Below are positions 42,923 through 53,806 of a DNA stretch of 64,000 nt, one piece after another. The stretch's first letter is position 1. Each line of letters begins with the position of its first letter. Where the stretch lies: contig JAKAJH010000007.1 in the NCBI GenBank assembly GCA_021813905.1, forward strand, positions 20,938-84,937, read 5' to 3'. The DNA is from Bacteroidota bacterium (lineage in GTDB: Bacteria; Bacteroidota; Ignavibacteria; UBA10030). A program made the position numbers and the translations under genes. Below the pieces are notes generated by a model that did no database searches, had not been told where the DNA came from, and saw nothing but the letters and a program-made list of their open reading frames with translations.

Positions 42923-43189
42923 CCTGCACGCGTCATCGGGCGGCGGGAACGAATTTCGGTTGTGTGCAGTGCGCGCGGCGTGAAGCCCCGCAGCGCAAAG
43001 CGGCACGAAGGCGTGCCCGTCCGGGCACGGCTCCGGTTCAGGTTCCTGCCGTGAGTGGAGTCGCCCGAGGCGAACGTGGCGTGGGGATGGCGGGAACGCT
43101 CACAAATGTGATCCGCGGTGTCTGCCCGGATCGTCCAACCCCCGGTTCGTCCGGCACCGTTGATCCCTTTCTTCATCACGGGAGGATGT

Positions 43190-45070
43190 ATGAAGAACGC
43201 ATTGCGGTGGATGGTTCCCTGCCTTATCGCCTTCTTCCTTCTCCAATCGTCCGGCTGTGACAACGCGAAGAATCCCACGGAATCGAACGGGATCGACTCG
43301 CTCGCGGCCGCCACGAAAGCGCAGCAGGCGTATACGGAGATGGAGAACCAGATGTACTTCCTGGCGAACAATACGTTCAATTCCGCCGGCGACTTTGACC
43401 GGCTGGACTTCTCGCCGGCTAACACACTCTATCGGGAAGCCCTGCAGGCCGACCCGAACAACGCCGCGGCCAATTTCGGTGCGGCGCTGAGCGAGATCTT
43501 TCTCGTCTATGCCGACCCGGTCGTCAATGACGCCGTGAAGCGATGGGAAGGCGCGGACCTGGGCAAAGGGGAGCGATCCTCGCTCCTGCGGTTCGGCATC
43601 CCGACGGGAACGAAGGACATGACGATCCCGAGCGGCGTCCTGGCGCGCAACCTTGCCAAGATCATCCGCACGGCGGTGACCGATCCGCCGATGATCAGCG
43701 AGATGCAGACGATCCTTCGCGACCGGTTCCTGCCCCGGCTCAACGACGCGCTCGCGCGCCTCACGATCGTAGAGCAGTTCCCCTCGTTCGAACTGCGCAT
43801 CAGCGGCAAGATGCAGGGCAACACCACGCTCGCCCCCGTGTATCTCGATCTCACCGAAGTTTACCTGGTTGACGCGCTGGTGCGCGGAATGAAGGCGATG
43901 GTGGAGCAATTTCTCGTCTTCCGGTTCGAACTGGCAGCCTACACGACCAAGGCCGCGGTGGACGCGATTCGGCAGGACAATACGTCGTTCTTCGTCCTCG
44001 CGTCCGACGGCGCGACCCGAAGCCTTTCCGTTAAGACCGATCTGCTGACGATGATCGGGAAGATACGGGACGCCGTGAACTTCCTGAAGAATGAGACGGA
44101 CAGTCAGTCGGACGACATTATCAAACTGGGCCCGTCCGGCGTCGCGTCGAGCGATCTGGATACCGTGCTGACGTATCTGACGAAAGCCGAAGACGCGCTC
44201 AACGGACCGATGACCGTCGATCTCAGGGAGGCGGACACCGACTTGAATAATTACACGATTCAGGTGAACCTGAATCAGTTCTTCACGAATCCGCCGACAA
44301 ACCCGAAGCAGCAGTGGCTCCCGACCTACTCGGTGGACACGACTGACCGCGGTGACATCATGTGGCACTGGCAGGCGCAGGACTATGCCTCGTTCAACTT
44401 CCCGGACCCGACATTCGGGGGATTGTTCCCGGGGATGACGAACGAGACGATGAAACGGATCCTTTACCTTGACGAGGCTTTCGGGTGGCAGTTGGATTGT
44501 TGGGTGGGGATGTACAACTACATGAACCAGCTTCCCACGGCGACCACGGCATGGTTGATGATCAACGGAACACAGTATTTCCCGAAGCCGGATCCGTACG
44601 GGTATGCGTCCACCTGGTCGAAATACTTCCGCTTCCTCGTGACAAACAACGACGGCAGGGATGCGCAGCTGGTCGTCGCCTTTAGCGGCGTGACGGTGCC
44701 GATGCAGATGAGCCGCGCGATGACGGTCCGGCTGAAATCGCGGGACTATCTCGACGCCTACATGGATCCGGCGCCGCAGAACGTCACCGGGCAGGCGCAG
44801 ACCGACTACTATTCCAGTCAGCCGTATGTGAGCCTGAACTTCAATCAGTACGGCACGTTCATCATCGAGAAGGATAGTACCGGGTCGGGCTACTTCCGGC
44901 TCGATTCGCTGTACCTCTATTCAACGTATTCGGACTTTGCCGTGAGCCACGGATCGACGTATCACTACCGGGCGCAGTACCTCCCGTTCTATCCGTACTT
45001 CTGGTCCTACGGGATCATGGCCTGGCGTGCGAACAACTACACCAACACCGTCGCCGTCAGCATCCCGTAG
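43190..45070 (+). CDS. large predicted lipoprotein with TPR-like N-terminus
   Basis: 626 residues; ATG 43190 has GGGAGG 4 bases upstream. Lipoprotein signal 'LIAFFLLQSSGC'. The first ~80 mature residues look like one or two TPR-type helical repeats ('TLYREALQADPNNAAANFGA'). The middle is helical ('FRFELAAYTTKAAVDAIRQD') and the last third is rich in Tyr, Trp and Phe ('STWSKYFRFLVTNND', 'YHYRAQYLPFYPYFWSYG'). No enzymatic motif seen. Probably on the outer membrane; the next gene, 4 bases on, encodes a predicted barrel, so they may form a pair. Function unknown. Confidence 0.75.
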   Translation: MKNALRWMVPCLIAFFLLQSSGCDNAKNPTESNGIDSLAAATKAQQAYTEMENQMYFLANNTFNSAGDFDRLDFSPANTLYREALQADPNNAAANFGAALSEIFLVYADPVVNDAVKRWEGADLGKGERSSLLRFGIPTGTKDMTIPSGVLARNLAKIIRTAVTDPPMISEMQTILRDRFLPRLNDALARLTIVEQFPSFELRISGKMQGNTTLAPVYLDLTEVYLVDALVRGMKAMVEQFLVFRFELAAYTTKAAVDAIRQDNTSFFVLASDGATRSLSVKTDLLTMIGKIRDAVNFLKNETDSQSDDIIKLGPSGVASSDLDTVLTYLTKAEDALNGPMTVDLREADTDLNNYTIQVNLNQFFTNPPTNPKQQWLPTYSVDTTDRGDIMWHWQAQDYASFNFPDPTFGGLFPGMTNETMKRILYLDEAFGWQLDCWVGMYNYMNQLPTATTAWLMINGTQYFPKPDPYGYASTWSKYFRFLVTNNDGRDAQLVVAFSGVTVPMQMSRAMTVRLKSRDYLDAYMDPAPQNVTGQAQTDYYSSQPYVSLNFNQYGTFIIEKDSTGSGYFRLDSLYLYSTYSDFAVSHGSTYHYRAQYLPFYPYFWSYGIMAWRANNYTNTVAVSIP

Positions 45071-45074
45071 CAGG

Positions 45075-46454
45075 ATGATCTCCTTCCGCGCGCACAGGCT
45101 GCTCGGGCTCACGGGCAGCCTGTGCTTCATGTTCCTTCCGTTGGCTGTGGAGGCGCAATCGAACGCGCCGGGGCCGCGCCTTGGCGGGGAAGTGGCTGCG
45201 GCATACACGGATGCGCTCCGGTATGCGTCGGATCGAATGCAGGGCACCGTCTTTTCCCGCCGGACCGCCGGCTCAGTGTTCCTCTTCTGGTCCGCGGATA
45301 CAGTGACGGTCTCCGTTCGCACGCAGGATGAATATGCCGCCTTCAGCAATCGGGCGGGATCGTTCTCCGCTGCCGTGCGCCGATCCGTGCGCGAAGCGAC
45401 GGTCGGATGGAATGGCGGGGATCATTTGTTGGCATACGCCATCGACTGGACGATTCCGCTGAATCCGGAGCGGTCGCTTCTTCGATTCGGCGGCGGTGCG
45501 CTCTCCCTTTCGCCCCTCGGGGCGCGATGGACCGTGGGCGGCGGCTGGCACCGACAGCCGAGCGGCGCTGGCGTCGGGGCGACAGTGGCCGACTTTGTGG
45601 CCATGGTCGACGACGCCCAGGAGACGACAACATGGCGGTTGCACACGAGTGTCCGTCCGTGGGAGGCTGTGTCGTTCTCCGGGGAGTGGCGAGAGCGGTG
45701 GAGCGAGGACGGCGGAACGGCGAGCGGCTACTCCGTTCCTCACCGGTTCGGCGCATTCGGCTATCGCGTCGGTGTTTCGGCGGATGCGGGAGGAGGAATG
45801 CGGATCGGTGCAGACCATGCGCACACCCGATACGCGATGTCCGCCATGGCGGAACTGCAGCAGACGTTGTTCGGAGACATCGCGGGGGGCGCGGGGACCA
45901 TGCGGGAATGGTCGGCGTTCGCCGCGGGGTCGATGCGAGGACTGTCGCTGCGGCTTGCGGGAGCATGGATGACCGCCGACCTGAACGCCGTCGGTCATAT
46001 CGAATCATGGCCCTTCACCTCGCTTGCCGCAACGATCTTCACCAACCGCATGTACTTCGTGCTCGACGGCTCGTTGGATGTCCTGACGTTCTCCGGGACA
46101 GCGGCGATGGATGCCGGCGGTGTGGAACTCGTGCCGTCCGTGGGATTCTCCCGGATCTGGACGAACATCCGCGTCACGCACTGGGAGCCGGAGTTTCTGG
46201 TCTTCGGCGTGAAGAACCGGCGTGTCGATCCCGTGCCGATCTCGCGCTGCTCCGCGGTCACGCTCTCGTGTGATGTCCGGCTGCCGTTCCTGGGCGGTCA
46301 CCTGGTGCTGACGGCGTTGCAGGTGGTTCCGTTCGCTCTCGTGGAACGCGCTGTCCCGGCCACCGGCGACGCGCCGCCGCCGAGCTCTGGTCCATCCGTC
46401 CGTAGTTCTCTGGACGGCGGGCGACGCATGCGAATTTCGTGGCGATTCCGGTGA
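45075..46454 (+). CDS. predicted outer-membrane beta-barrel protein
   Basis: 459 residues from ATG 45075. Signal peptide 'LLGLTGSLCFMFLPLAVEAQ'. The rest has many short alternating strands separated by Gly/Asp turns ('WTVGGGWHRQPSGAGVGATV', 'FGAFGYRVGVSADAGGGMRI') and ends 'RRMRISWRFR', a terminal aromatic as in barrel proteins. I could not assign a family. It follows the large lipoprotein gene by 4 bases. Confidence 0.65.
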   Translation: MISFRAHRLLGLTGSLCFMFLPLAVEAQSNAPGPRLGGEVAAAYTDALRYASDRMQGTVFSRRTAGSVFLFWSADTVTVSVRTQDEYAAFSNRAGSFSAAVRRSVREATVGWNGGDHLLAYAIDWTIPLNPERSLLRFGGGALSLSPLGARWTVGGGWHRQPSGAGVGATVADFVAMVDDAQETTTWRLHTSVRPWEAVSFSGEWRERWSEDGGTASGYSVPHRFGAFGYRVGVSADAGGGMRIGADHAHTRYAMSAMAELQQTLFGDIAGGAGTMREWSAFAAGSMRGLSLRLAGAWMTADLNAVGHIESWPFTSLAATIFTNRMYFVLDGSLDVLTFSGTAAMDAGGVELVPSVGFSRIWTNIRVTHWEPEFLVFGVKNRRVDPVPISRCSAVTLSCDVRLPFLGGHLVLTALQVVPFALVERAVPATGDAPPPSSGPSVRSSLDGGRRMRISWRFR

Positions 46455-46487
46455 CCGATCCGTCCCCTCGCGGAAGCCGAACCCCCG

Positions 46488-46516
46488 TTGCATTTCAACG
46501 GATTCTTCTCTACACT
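46488..46516 (+). promoter_or_regulatory. sdh operon promoter (TTGCAT-17-TACACT)
   Basis: TTGCAT 46488-46493, 17 bases, TACACT 46511-46516, in the 184-base gap before sdhC. It would give a leader of about 116 bases. Confidence 0.55.
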
Positions 46517-46638
46517 TTCGACGTCACGATTCCTGCCTCCGGCAGCATCGGCACCTCCGGGCGTTCTGCGATCTCCGCACGCGCAATTCAGGTTCACTCA
46601 GCGTCCGTTCACATACAACCAATCACAATCGACGTCCT

Positions 46639-47325
46639 ATGAACAGTATCCTGGCGTTCTACAATTCGTCGATCGGGAAGAAGATCATGATGAGCCTTAC
46701 AGGGCTGTTCCTGATCATCTTTCTGGTCGAGCACCTCGTCGGCAACCTGCTGCTCTACGCCAACGATGGCGGGCACATGTTTGAGGCGTACGGGGCATTC
46801 CTTGTCTCCAATCCTGTCATCCGGACGATCGAGATCGTCCTCTTTGCGGCCGTTCTTGTGCACGCGCTGCTGGCGGTGATCCTGTGGTATCGCAACCGGC
46901 AGACCCGTCCGGACAAGTACGAACTCTACCGTCTTAAGGACAATACGCCGCTGGCGTCCCGCACGACGATCATCACCGGTTCGGTGATCTTCATCTTCCT
47001 GGTCATTCACCTCGATTCGTTCTTCCTGCCCACCCGTTTCGGCGCGGAGAAGGTGTCGTCCTATGAGCTGATCCTGATGAAGTTCGCGAATCCGTGGTAC
47101 GATCTCTTCTATGTCGTCGCCCTGCTGCTGCTCGGGTATCATCTGAAGCACGGTTTCCAGTCGGCGTTTCAGACCCTCGGCCTCCGGAACCGGAAATACA
47201 CCCCCCTGATCGACGGCCTCGCATTCATCGTCTGGTTCCTGATCCCGCTGGCGTTTGCCACGATCCCGGTCTATTTCTACTTCTTCCAACAAGCGACATC
47301 AGCGGTGCTGATGGGAGTGCATTGA
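46639..47325 (+). CDS. sdhC: succinate dehydrogenase cytochrome b subunit
   Basis: 228 residues with five membrane helices, the one-subunit (type B, di-haem) anchor of epsilonproteobacterial and Bacteroidota quinol:fumarate/succinate:menaquinone oxidoreductases. Candidate haem ligands lie in '[11 protein letters not shown]', '[10 protein letters not shown]', 'LVIHLDSFF' and '[17 protein letters not shown]'. It anchors SdhAB and passes electrons to menaquinone. Confidence 0.93.
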   Translation: MNSILAFYNSSIGKKIMMSLTGLFLIIFLVEHLVGNLLLYANDGGHMFEAYGAFLVSNPVIRTIEIVLFAAVLVHALLAVILWYRNRQTRPDKYELYRLKDNTPLASRTTIITGSVIFIFLVIHLDSFFLPTRFGAEKVSSYELILMKFANPWYDLFYVVALLLLGYHLKHGFQSAFQTLGLRNRKYTPLIDGLAFIVWFLIPLAFATIPVYFYFFQQATSAVLMGVH

Positions 47326-47326
47326 C

Positions 47327-49240
47327 ATGGTACTGAACTCGAACATCCCCGATGGACCCATTGAGAAGAAGTGGTCCGAACACCGCTTCCACATGAAGCT
47401 GGTCAACCCGTCCAACCGCCGCAAGTACACGGTCATCGTGGTCGGCACCGGCCTGGCGGGTGCATCCGCGGCCGCGTCCCTCGGCGAGATGGGCTACAAG
47501 GTTCTTGCGTTTTCGTACCATGAGTCACCGCGGCGCGCGCATAGCATCGCCGCGCAGGGCGGCATCAATGCCCCGAAGAACTACGCCAACGACGGCGACA
47601 GCGTGTACCGGCTGTTCTATGACACGTTGAAAGGCGGGGACTATCGGGCGCGCGAAGCCAACGTGTACCGCCTGGCGGAAGTGAGCGGATCGATCATCGA
47701 TCAGTGTGTGGCGCAGGGCGTTCCGTTTGCCCGCGATTATTCCGGTTATCTTGACAACCGTTCGTTCGGCGGTGCCCAGGTCTCCCGGACGTTCTATGCC
47801 CGCGGCCAGACGGGGCAGCAGTTGCTGTTGGGCGCGTATGCCGCGCTCAGCCGGCAAATCGGTGCGAAGACGGTGCAGTTCTTCGACCGGCGCGAAATGC
47901 TCGACCTCACGGTCGTCGACGGTCAGGCCCGCGGCATCGTGGTGCGGAACCTGCGGACGGGCGCGGTCGAGTCGTACGTCGGCGACGCTGTCGTGCTGGC
48001 GACGGGCGGCTATGCCAATACCTACTATCTCTCCACGATGGCCAAGGCCAGCAATGCGACGGCCGTCTGGCGTGCCTACAAACGGGGCGCGGCATTCGCC
48101 AATCCGTGTTTCACGCAGATCCATCCGACGTGCATCCCGGTCGGCGGCGACTACCAGTCGAAGCTCACGCTGATGAGCGAGAGTCTCCGGAACGACGGAC
48201 GCATCTGGGTGCCGAAGAAATCCGGCGACACTCGGTCGCCGTCGCAGATCCCGGAAGCGGAACGCGACTATTACCTCGAGCGGCTGTATCCCTCGTTTGG
48301 GAATCTCGTGCCGCGCGACGTCGCCTCCCGGCGCGCGAAAGAGATGTGCGACAAGGGCTTCGGCGTCGGCCCGACGAAGATGGCGGTGTATCTTGACTTT
48401 GCCGATGCGATCAAGCGGAACAGCAAAGCGTGGATCGAAGAGAAATACGGCAATCTCTTCGACATGTATCACGAAATTACGGCTGAAGACCCGTACAGCG
48501 TTCCCATGCGCATCTATCCCGCCGTGCACTACACCATGGGCGGGCTCTGGGTGGATTACAATCTGATGACGACGATCCCCGGGCTGTTCGTGGTCGGCGA
48601 AGCGAACTTCTCCGATCACGGCGCGAACCGCCTCGGCGCCAGTGCGCTCATGCAGGGCCTGGCCGACGGGTACTTCGTCCTCCCGTACACGTTGGGCAAC
48701 TATCTGGCGTCGACGAAATTCGCGTCGGTCACTGTCGAGCATGAGGGATTCCGCGAGACCCGCGCCTCGGTGCAGGAGCGTGTCGACCGTCTGATGTCGA
48801 TCAAAGGCAAAAAGCCGGTGAGCGAGATCCATCGCGAGCTCGGCAAAGTGATGTGGGAATATGTGGGGATGGGACGGACTGCGGCGGGCCTCACAAAGGC
48901 GCTGAAGCTCATTCCGGAGATCCGGGAACAGTTCTGGAAGGACGCCAAGGTGGTGGGCGATCCCGACACGATCAACAATGAACTGGAAAAGGCGGGACGG
49001 ATCGCGGACTTCCTGGAACTCGGCGAGCTGATCGCACGGGACGCGTTGCACCGCGAAGAATCATGCGGCGGGCACTTCCGGGAAGAACATCAGACACCCG
49101 AAGGCGAAGCCAAGCGGAATGACAAGAAGTTCGCCTATGTGGCTGCCTGGGAATACACGGGCGATGCCAGGACCCCCAAGCTGAACAAAGAGCCGCTGAA
49201 GTTCGAGTACGTGAAACCGTCCGAACGCAGCTACAAGTGA
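47327..49240 (+). CDS. sdhA: succinate dehydrogenase flavoprotein subunit
   Basis: 637 residues starting 1 base after sdhC. FAD motif '[21 protein letters not shown]', covalent-flavin His in '[13 protein letters not shown]', active-site segments '[13 protein letters not shown]' and '[12 protein letters not shown]', and the C-terminal '[12 protein letters not shown]'. It oxidises succinate to fumarate (or the reverse) in the TCA cycle and respiratory chain. Confidence 0.97.
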   Translation: MVLNSNIPDGPIEKKWSEHRFHMKLVNPSNRRKYTVIVVGTGLAGASAAASLGEMGYKVLAFSYHESPRRAHSIAAQGGINAPKNYANDGDSVYRLFYDTLKGGDYRAREANVYRLAEVSGSIIDQCVAQGVPFARDYSGYLDNRSFGGAQVSRTFYARGQTGQQLLLGAYAALSRQIGAKTVQFFDRREMLDLTVVDGQARGIVVRNLRTGAVESYVGDAVVLATGGYANTYYLSTMAKASNATAVWRAYKRGAAFANPCFTQIHPTCIPVGGDYQSKLTLMSESLRNDGRIWVPKKSGDTRSPSQIPEAERDYYLERLYPSFGNLVPRDVASRRAKEMCDKGFGVGPTKMAVYLDFADAIKRNSKAWIEEKYGNLFDMYHEITAEDPYSVPMRIYPAVHYTMGGLWVDYNLMTTIPGLFVVGEANFSDHGANRLGASALMQGLADGYFVLPYTLGNYLASTKFASVTVEHEGFRETRASVQERVDRLMSIKGKKPVSEIHRELGKVMWEYVGMGRTAAGLTKALKLIPEIREQFWKDAKVVGDPDTINNELEKAGRIADFLELGELIARDALHREESCGGHFREEHQTPEGEAKRNDKKFAYVAAWEYTGDARTPKLNKEPLKFEYVKPSERSYK

Positions 49241-49253
49241 GGAGATCGCGCGT

Positions 49254-50003
49254 ATGAAGTTTACACTCAAGATCTGGCGACAGAAGAATCAGAACGACCC
49301 CGGACGGTTCGTGACCTACGAGGTCAATAATATCTCCGCCGACGCATCGTTCCTCGAGATGCTCGACGTTCTCAACAACGAGCTCGTGCAGAAGGGCGAA
49401 GATCCGGTGGCGTTCGACCATGACTGCCGCGAAGGCATATGCGGCAGCTGCGGCATGATGATCAACGGCCGCGCGCACGGCGAAGGCCGGAGCATGGCGA
49501 CCTGCGACGTCCGGATGCGGATGTACAAGGATGGAGAGGATCTGGTGGTCGAACCGTGGCGGGCCAAGCCGTTTCCGGTCGTCAAAGATCTCGTCGTGGA
49601 CCGGCGGGCGTTCGACCGCATTATGCAGGCCGGCGGATTCATCTCCGTGAAGACGGGTGCCGCGCCGGAGGCCAACGCAGTGCCGGTGCCGAAGGCGAAC
49701 GCCGATGAGGCGATGGATGCGGCCGCGTGTATCGGCTGCGGCGCCTGCGTGGCGTCGTGTCCCAATTCGTCCGCTATGCTGTTCGTGGCGGCAAAGGTCT
49801 CACAGTTCGCATTGCTGCCCCAGGGACAGCCGGAGCGTCGGGAGCGGGTGGAGCGCATGATCGAGCAGATGGACAAGGAAGGATTCGGTGCCTGCTCAAA
49901 CAACTACGCCTGCGAAGCCGAGTGTCCGAAAGGCATCTCCGTGACGCATATTGCCCGTCTGAACCGCGAGTTCCTGCGGGCGGAGTTCACAGAGAAGGCG
50001 TAA
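49254..50003 (+). CDS. sdhB: succinate dehydrogenase iron-sulfur subunit
   Basis: 249 residues. [2Fe-2S] cysteines from residue 58 on in '[20 protein letters not shown]' with Cys84, the [4Fe-4S] motif '[15 protein letters not shown]', and the [3Fe-4S] motif '[16 protein letters not shown]'. It links the flavin of SdhA to the haems of SdhC. Followed by a strong terminator. Confidence 0.97.
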   Translation: MKFTLKIWRQKNQNDPGRFVTYEVNNISADASFLEMLDVLNNELVQKGEDPVAFDHDCREGICGSCGMMINGRAHGEGRSMATCDVRMRMYKDGEDLVVEPWRAKPFPVVKDLVVDRRAFDRIMQAGGFISVKTGAAPEANAVPVPKANADEAMDAAACIGCGACVASCPNSSAMLFVAAKVSQFALLPQGQPERRERVERMIEQMDKEGFGACSNNYACEAECPKGISVTHIARLNREFLRAEFTEKA

Positions 50004-50030
50004 TCTCCGGTTTTCCGAGGAACACGTTGA

Positions 50031-50062
50031 GGCAGCCGGCTCATCACCCGGCTGCCTTTTTT
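50031..50062 (+). terminator. intrinsic terminator of the sdh operon
   Basis: GGCAGCCGG (50031-50039) pairs with CCGGCTGCC (50048-50056) around an 8-base loop and is followed by six Ts. It is 27 bases past the sdhB stop. Confidence 0.9.
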
Positions 50063-50108
50063 GTTGCTCGTTCCATGCGTGCGGTATCTCCCCATCACCA
50101 GTCCATTC

Positions 50109-50137
50109 TTGCGAATCGGCCAATTTCGCGCTACTTT
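50109..50137 (+). promoter_or_regulatory. promoter of the TPR gene, apparently giving a leaderless mRNA
   Basis: TTGCGA 50109-50114, 17 bases, TACTTT 50132-50137. The -10 ends only 5 bases before the GTG start at 50143, so transcription would begin at or within a base or two of the start codon. The gene after it has no ribosome-binding site in the usual place. Confidence 0.55.
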
Positions 50138-50142
50138 TTGTT

Positions 50143-53100
50143 GTGATCTCAAAACGCACTCTCTTCCTCCTTCTTGCCGTTCTGCCCCTCCTTGCCTCAG
50201 CGCAGGATTCCAAGGAAAACGCCGACTTCAAGCTTGCCGTCAACCTGTACAACGACAAGCTGTACGACCTGGCGCTCGAGCAGTTCCGGCAGTTCATCAA
50301 TCTCTATCCGAACACCGCGCAGGGAGTGGACGCCCGATTTTACCTGGGACTGACCCAGCAGAATCTCGGAAAATACGAGGACGCCCGTTTCACGTTCCAG
50401 AATTTTGCCCTGGCATATCCGGATCATCCCCGCGCCGCGGAGGCGTGGATGAACGTGGCAGCGTCCTACGTCGCCATGAAGAGTTATCGGGATGCCGCGC
50501 TGGCGTACGAACGGGTCAAAACGTTCCAGCCGAAGAGCAAGTTCGCAGCGTCGGCTTTGTTGAAGGCGGCGGACGAGTACGAGCAATCGGCGGATACGGC
50601 GGATGCGAAGCGCGTCCTCCGCATGCTCACGCAGGAGTATTCGACGCCGGAAGTGTTGAACGGCCGACTGAAGCTGGCGGCGCTTCTTCTCGCCGGCGGT
50701 GAGGATGAATCGGCGCGCCAGGAATGCCGCCGAGTTCTGGACGGCACCAAAGATCCGGCGATGCAGTCGCGAGGGCTGTATCTCATGGCCACGGCGCTGC
50801 TGCGCCTGAATCAGATCCAGGATGCCGAGCAGGCGCTGGCGCAGGTGGTCAAGGACTACCCCTCGAGTGACGTCGCTCCGTCGGCCATGGTGATGCTCGG
50901 GAGCATCCGCTACGACCTCGGCAATACCGATGAAGCGATGGCGTCATGGAGAGCCGTGGCGGACGACAGTGTCCGATCGCCGATGCAGATACGCCAGGAT
51001 GCGTACTTCGCGATGGGAGATGCGAATGCCCGGGTCAATCAGTACGCGCGTGCCCTCGCGCTGTACGAAAAAGCCGCCTCAATCGGCGGAAAGAAGTCCG
51101 GCGAGGCGCTCTTCGACGCCGGTCTGGCGGCGGAAAATCTCCGCGACACGGTCCGAGCCGCGCGTCTGTACCAGCGTGCGCTCGAGGACACCACCGGCAG
51201 CGCCGATTCCCGCGCCGCTCTGATCGCGGCGTTTCGCGGTGCACGATGGCTGCGCAATACGGCGGACGCCCTTCGCAGTGCGGATGAGTACCTCCGTCGA
51301 TTCCCCGCTGATCCGCTGACCCCCCGCGTGCTGCTGGAATCGGGATGGACCGCTCTGAACGACGCCGCGGATGCACCGACCGCCGCGGCACGATTCGATG
51401 CGGTGCTTCGGGATTATCCGCGGAGCGCATTCGTCGATGATGCGCTGTACGCGCGCTCGCAGGCCGACCGCCGGATGGGCGATCCCGGGGCGGCACTCGA
51501 CCGGCTTGAGCGACTCCTGCGCCAGTATCCCGCAAGCACGTTCGCAGACCGCGCCACCAGAGACATCGCATCGATCCGCGCATTTGAAATGGCCAATCGT
51601 CAGACCGGACTGGAGAAGCTCGCCTTGTTGATCGGCGACGTCATCGCCGGCAAGTCGCGCGGGAGTCTTGCGTATCGTCTCGCGGAGATTTCCTACCACG
51701 ATCTCAACGATTATACGCTTGCCGCCGATCAGTATGCGATGGCGCTCTCCGCGGATCTGGATGAGAACGATCGGCCGACGGCATGGCTCTTCCGTGGTCG
51801 TGCGCTGGAGCTCGCCGCGCAGCGGGCGACCGGCCGGACGGCTGAAACGCTCCGGAGCTCAGCGCTGGATGCCTTCGATTCGCTGGGGCTGCTGTATCCC
51901 TCCTCGACCAACGCCGCTGCCGCCCGGTCTGCTTCAGCTTTGCTTCGGCTGTCCTCGGGGGCGACTCCGGAGGTTGCGCAGTCGATCGCGGACTCGGTGA
52001 GCCGGACGCCGGCAGCGTTTGACGATCCCGCCTTGCTTCTGCTTCAGATCGGAGACCGGCTGCGGCAAAGCGGTCGTGTCGAAGCGGCCGTCGGCTCCTA
52101 TCGAACGGCTCTGCGACTGCAACCGGGGATCGATGTCTCCGCGGGGGCGACGTACGGAGTTGCCCTCTGCGTCATGCAGCAAGGATCGGCTGACAGTGCG
52201 CGCACGCTTCTGGAGCAGTGTGCCCGCGACTATCCGGACACCCGCCATGCCGCCGACGTGCTGCAGCTGCTGGCGGCGGACGCGCGTGACAGCGGGGATG
52301 TCGGCGCGGCCGATCGGGAACTCGACCTGCTGACGCAGCGGTACTTCTATGCGATCGATCCCGGAACCGTGACTGTCGATCGGGCCGCGGTGCGCGAACA
52401 CGCGGGCGCGTACGCCGATGCCGCGGCGCTGTACCGCAAAGCGCTGGATGATCTTCGGGCGGACTATTTCGATCCCGTGCACGCGGCGGAGGAAACCGAG
52501 CGCTTGCTGTTCCACCTTGCCACCTGTGCGGACAAATCGGGAGACGGGGCGGACGCCCGCCGATGGTATGCGGAGTACGTCTCACGGGACCAGGCGTCTC
52601 CATCGGCGGCCCGAGCGTACTACGCGCTGGCCACCCTCGCGCGTGCCGACAACGCGATCGGTCTTGCGGAGGAATACCTGCGGAACGCGGGCCGCATTTC
52701 GGCGGCCACCGGCACTTCCGTGGGCAATGTCACGCTTGAGACCGCCGAGCTGCTGTTTGAGAATGAGAAGTACACGGAAGCCCGGACGAAATACGACGAG
52801 GTGGCCCGACAGGCGGCGTCCGATTCCCTCCGCCGGTACGCCGAGGCGCGATCCATCGTGTGCGCCTACCGGAGCGACGCCATCACGGATGCCGACAAGC
52901 GTGCGAATCAGTTTGTGCGAGCCTATCCCAAAGCGTACGACGAGGCGGCGGAGTTCGAGTACGAGCGCGGACGATTCGCCCTGCGCAAGGAGGACGTTCC
53001 GCGCGCGCAGGAACGGTTCCGGAATGTTGCCGCATCGTACCGCAAGGCGCCCATCCTTCCCGAAGCGCTCTACTGGCTGGGTCGGAGCTACGAGCTCGAC

Positions 53101-53793
53101 CAGAAATTCCCGCTGGCCGTGCGTCTGTATGATTCCCTCCTGACCGTGTTCCCGGGCAATGCGATCGTTCCGCGGGTGCGTCTGGCGCTGGGCAATGCGT
53201 ACTACACGCTCGAACAGTGGGACTCCGCTTCCGTGCAGTTCCGCGCTATCCTCGACCACGAGGACCGGTCGCCCGATCTGGTCATGTACGCCATGAACAA
53301 CCTGATCATGACGTACAAAGAGATGCAGATGTACGACGCCGCCCTGCAGCTGACGCGCACCTACATCGAGCGCTTTCCGTCCGAACCCGATCTCATGGAT
53401 AAGCGGGTGGATATCGGAATCCTGTACGACCGGCTGGGTTACTACGATCAGGCCATCGTGCATTTGCAGAGCTTGCTTGATAGTGCGCCGCCGTCGCTCG
53501 AAGCGGAACTGCGATACTACATCGGCGAGGCGCACTACTATAAAGGAGAGTACCAGCAGGCGATCCTGGAATTTCTCAAGGTGCCGTATCTGGTTACGAA
53601 TCCCGGCAAGATTGACTGGATCTCGACCTCGTACTACATGGCAGGGCAGTCGTACGAGAAGATGTCCAAGTACGATCAGGCGATCCTGATGTACAAGCAG
53701 ATCATCGACCGTAAGGACACGGACACGCAGTTCAAGGTTGCGGCGCAGAAGCAGATCGACCGCGTCCGGTCCCTCATCGGCAAATCGGAATGA
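50143..53793 (+). CDS. large exported tetratricopeptide repeat protein
   Basis: 1216 residues. GTG 50143 is the only start that gives a signal peptide ('TLFLLLAVLPLLASAQ'). The rest is almost entirely TPR repeats, from 'ADFKLAVNLYNDKLYDLALE' to 'QAILMYKQIIDRKDTDTQFK', with pieces of the BamD/YbgF type ('YPNTAQGVDARFYLGLTQQN', 'YPKSAF'-like lengths). Such giant TPR proteins in Bacteroidota sit in the periplasm or on the outer membrane and are thought to scaffold envelope complexes; partners unknown here. It is 13 bases before the next gene. Confidence 0.85.
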   Translation: MISKRTLFLLLAVLPLLASAQDSKENADFKLAVNLYNDKLYDLALEQFRQFINLYPNTAQGVDARFYLGLTQQNLGKYEDARFTFQNFALAYPDHPRAAEAWMNVAASYVAMKSYRDAALAYERVKTFQPKSKFAASALLKAADEYEQSADTADAKRVLRMLTQEYSTPEVLNGRLKLAALLLAGGEDESARQECRRVLDGTKDPAMQSRGLYLMATALLRLNQIQDAEQALAQVVKDYPSSDVAPSAMVMLGSIRYDLGNTDEAMASWRAVADDSVRSPMQIRQDAYFAMGDANARVNQYARALALYEKAASIGGKKSGEALFDAGLAAENLRDTVRAARLYQRALEDTTGSADSRAALIAAFRGARWLRNTADALRSADEYLRRFPADPLTPRVLLESGWTALNDAADAPTAAARFDAVLRDYPRSAFVDDALYARSQADRRMGDPGAALDRLERLLRQYPASTFADRATRDIASIRAFEMANRQTGLEKLALLIGDVIAGKSRGSLAYRLAEISYHDLNDYTLAADQYAMALSADLDENDRPTAWLFRGRALELAAQRATGRTAETLRSSALDAFDSLGLLYPSSTNAAAARSASALLRLSSGATPEVAQSIADSVSRTPAAFDDPALLLLQIGDRLRQSGRVEAAVGSYRTALRLQPGIDVSAGATYGVALCVMQQGSADSARTLLEQCARDYPDTRHAADVLQLLAADARDSGDVGAADRELDLLTQRYFYAIDPGTVTVDRAAVREHAGAYADAAALYRKALDDLRADYFDPVHAAEETERLLFHLATCADKSGDGADARRWYAEYVSRDQASPSAARAYYALATLARADNAIGLAEEYLRNAGRISAATGTSVGNVTLETAELLFENEKYTEARTKYDEVARQAASDSLRRYAEARSIVCAYRSDAITDADKRANQFVRAYPKAYDEAAEFEYERGRFALRKEDVPRAQERFRNVAASYRKAPILPEALYWLGRSYELDQKFPLAVRLYDSLLTVFPGNAIVPRVRLALGNAYYTLEQWDSASVQFRAILDHEDRSPDLVMYAMNNLIMTYKEMQMYDAALQLTRTYIERFPSEPDLMDKRVDIGILYDRLGYYDQAIVHLQSLLDSAPPSLEAELRYYIGEAHYYKGEYQQAILEFLKVPYLVTNPGKIDWISTSYYMAGQSYEKMSKYDQAILMYKQIIDRKDTDTQFKVAAQKQIDRVRSLIGKSE

Positions 53794-53806
53794 CCGCGGA
53801 CTGACC

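Noticed and set aside
42923..43189. Gene or RNA in the gap after ftsX
   Set aside because: Only a short stem GTGCCC(GTCC)GGGCAC and no U-run, promoter match or convincing frame.
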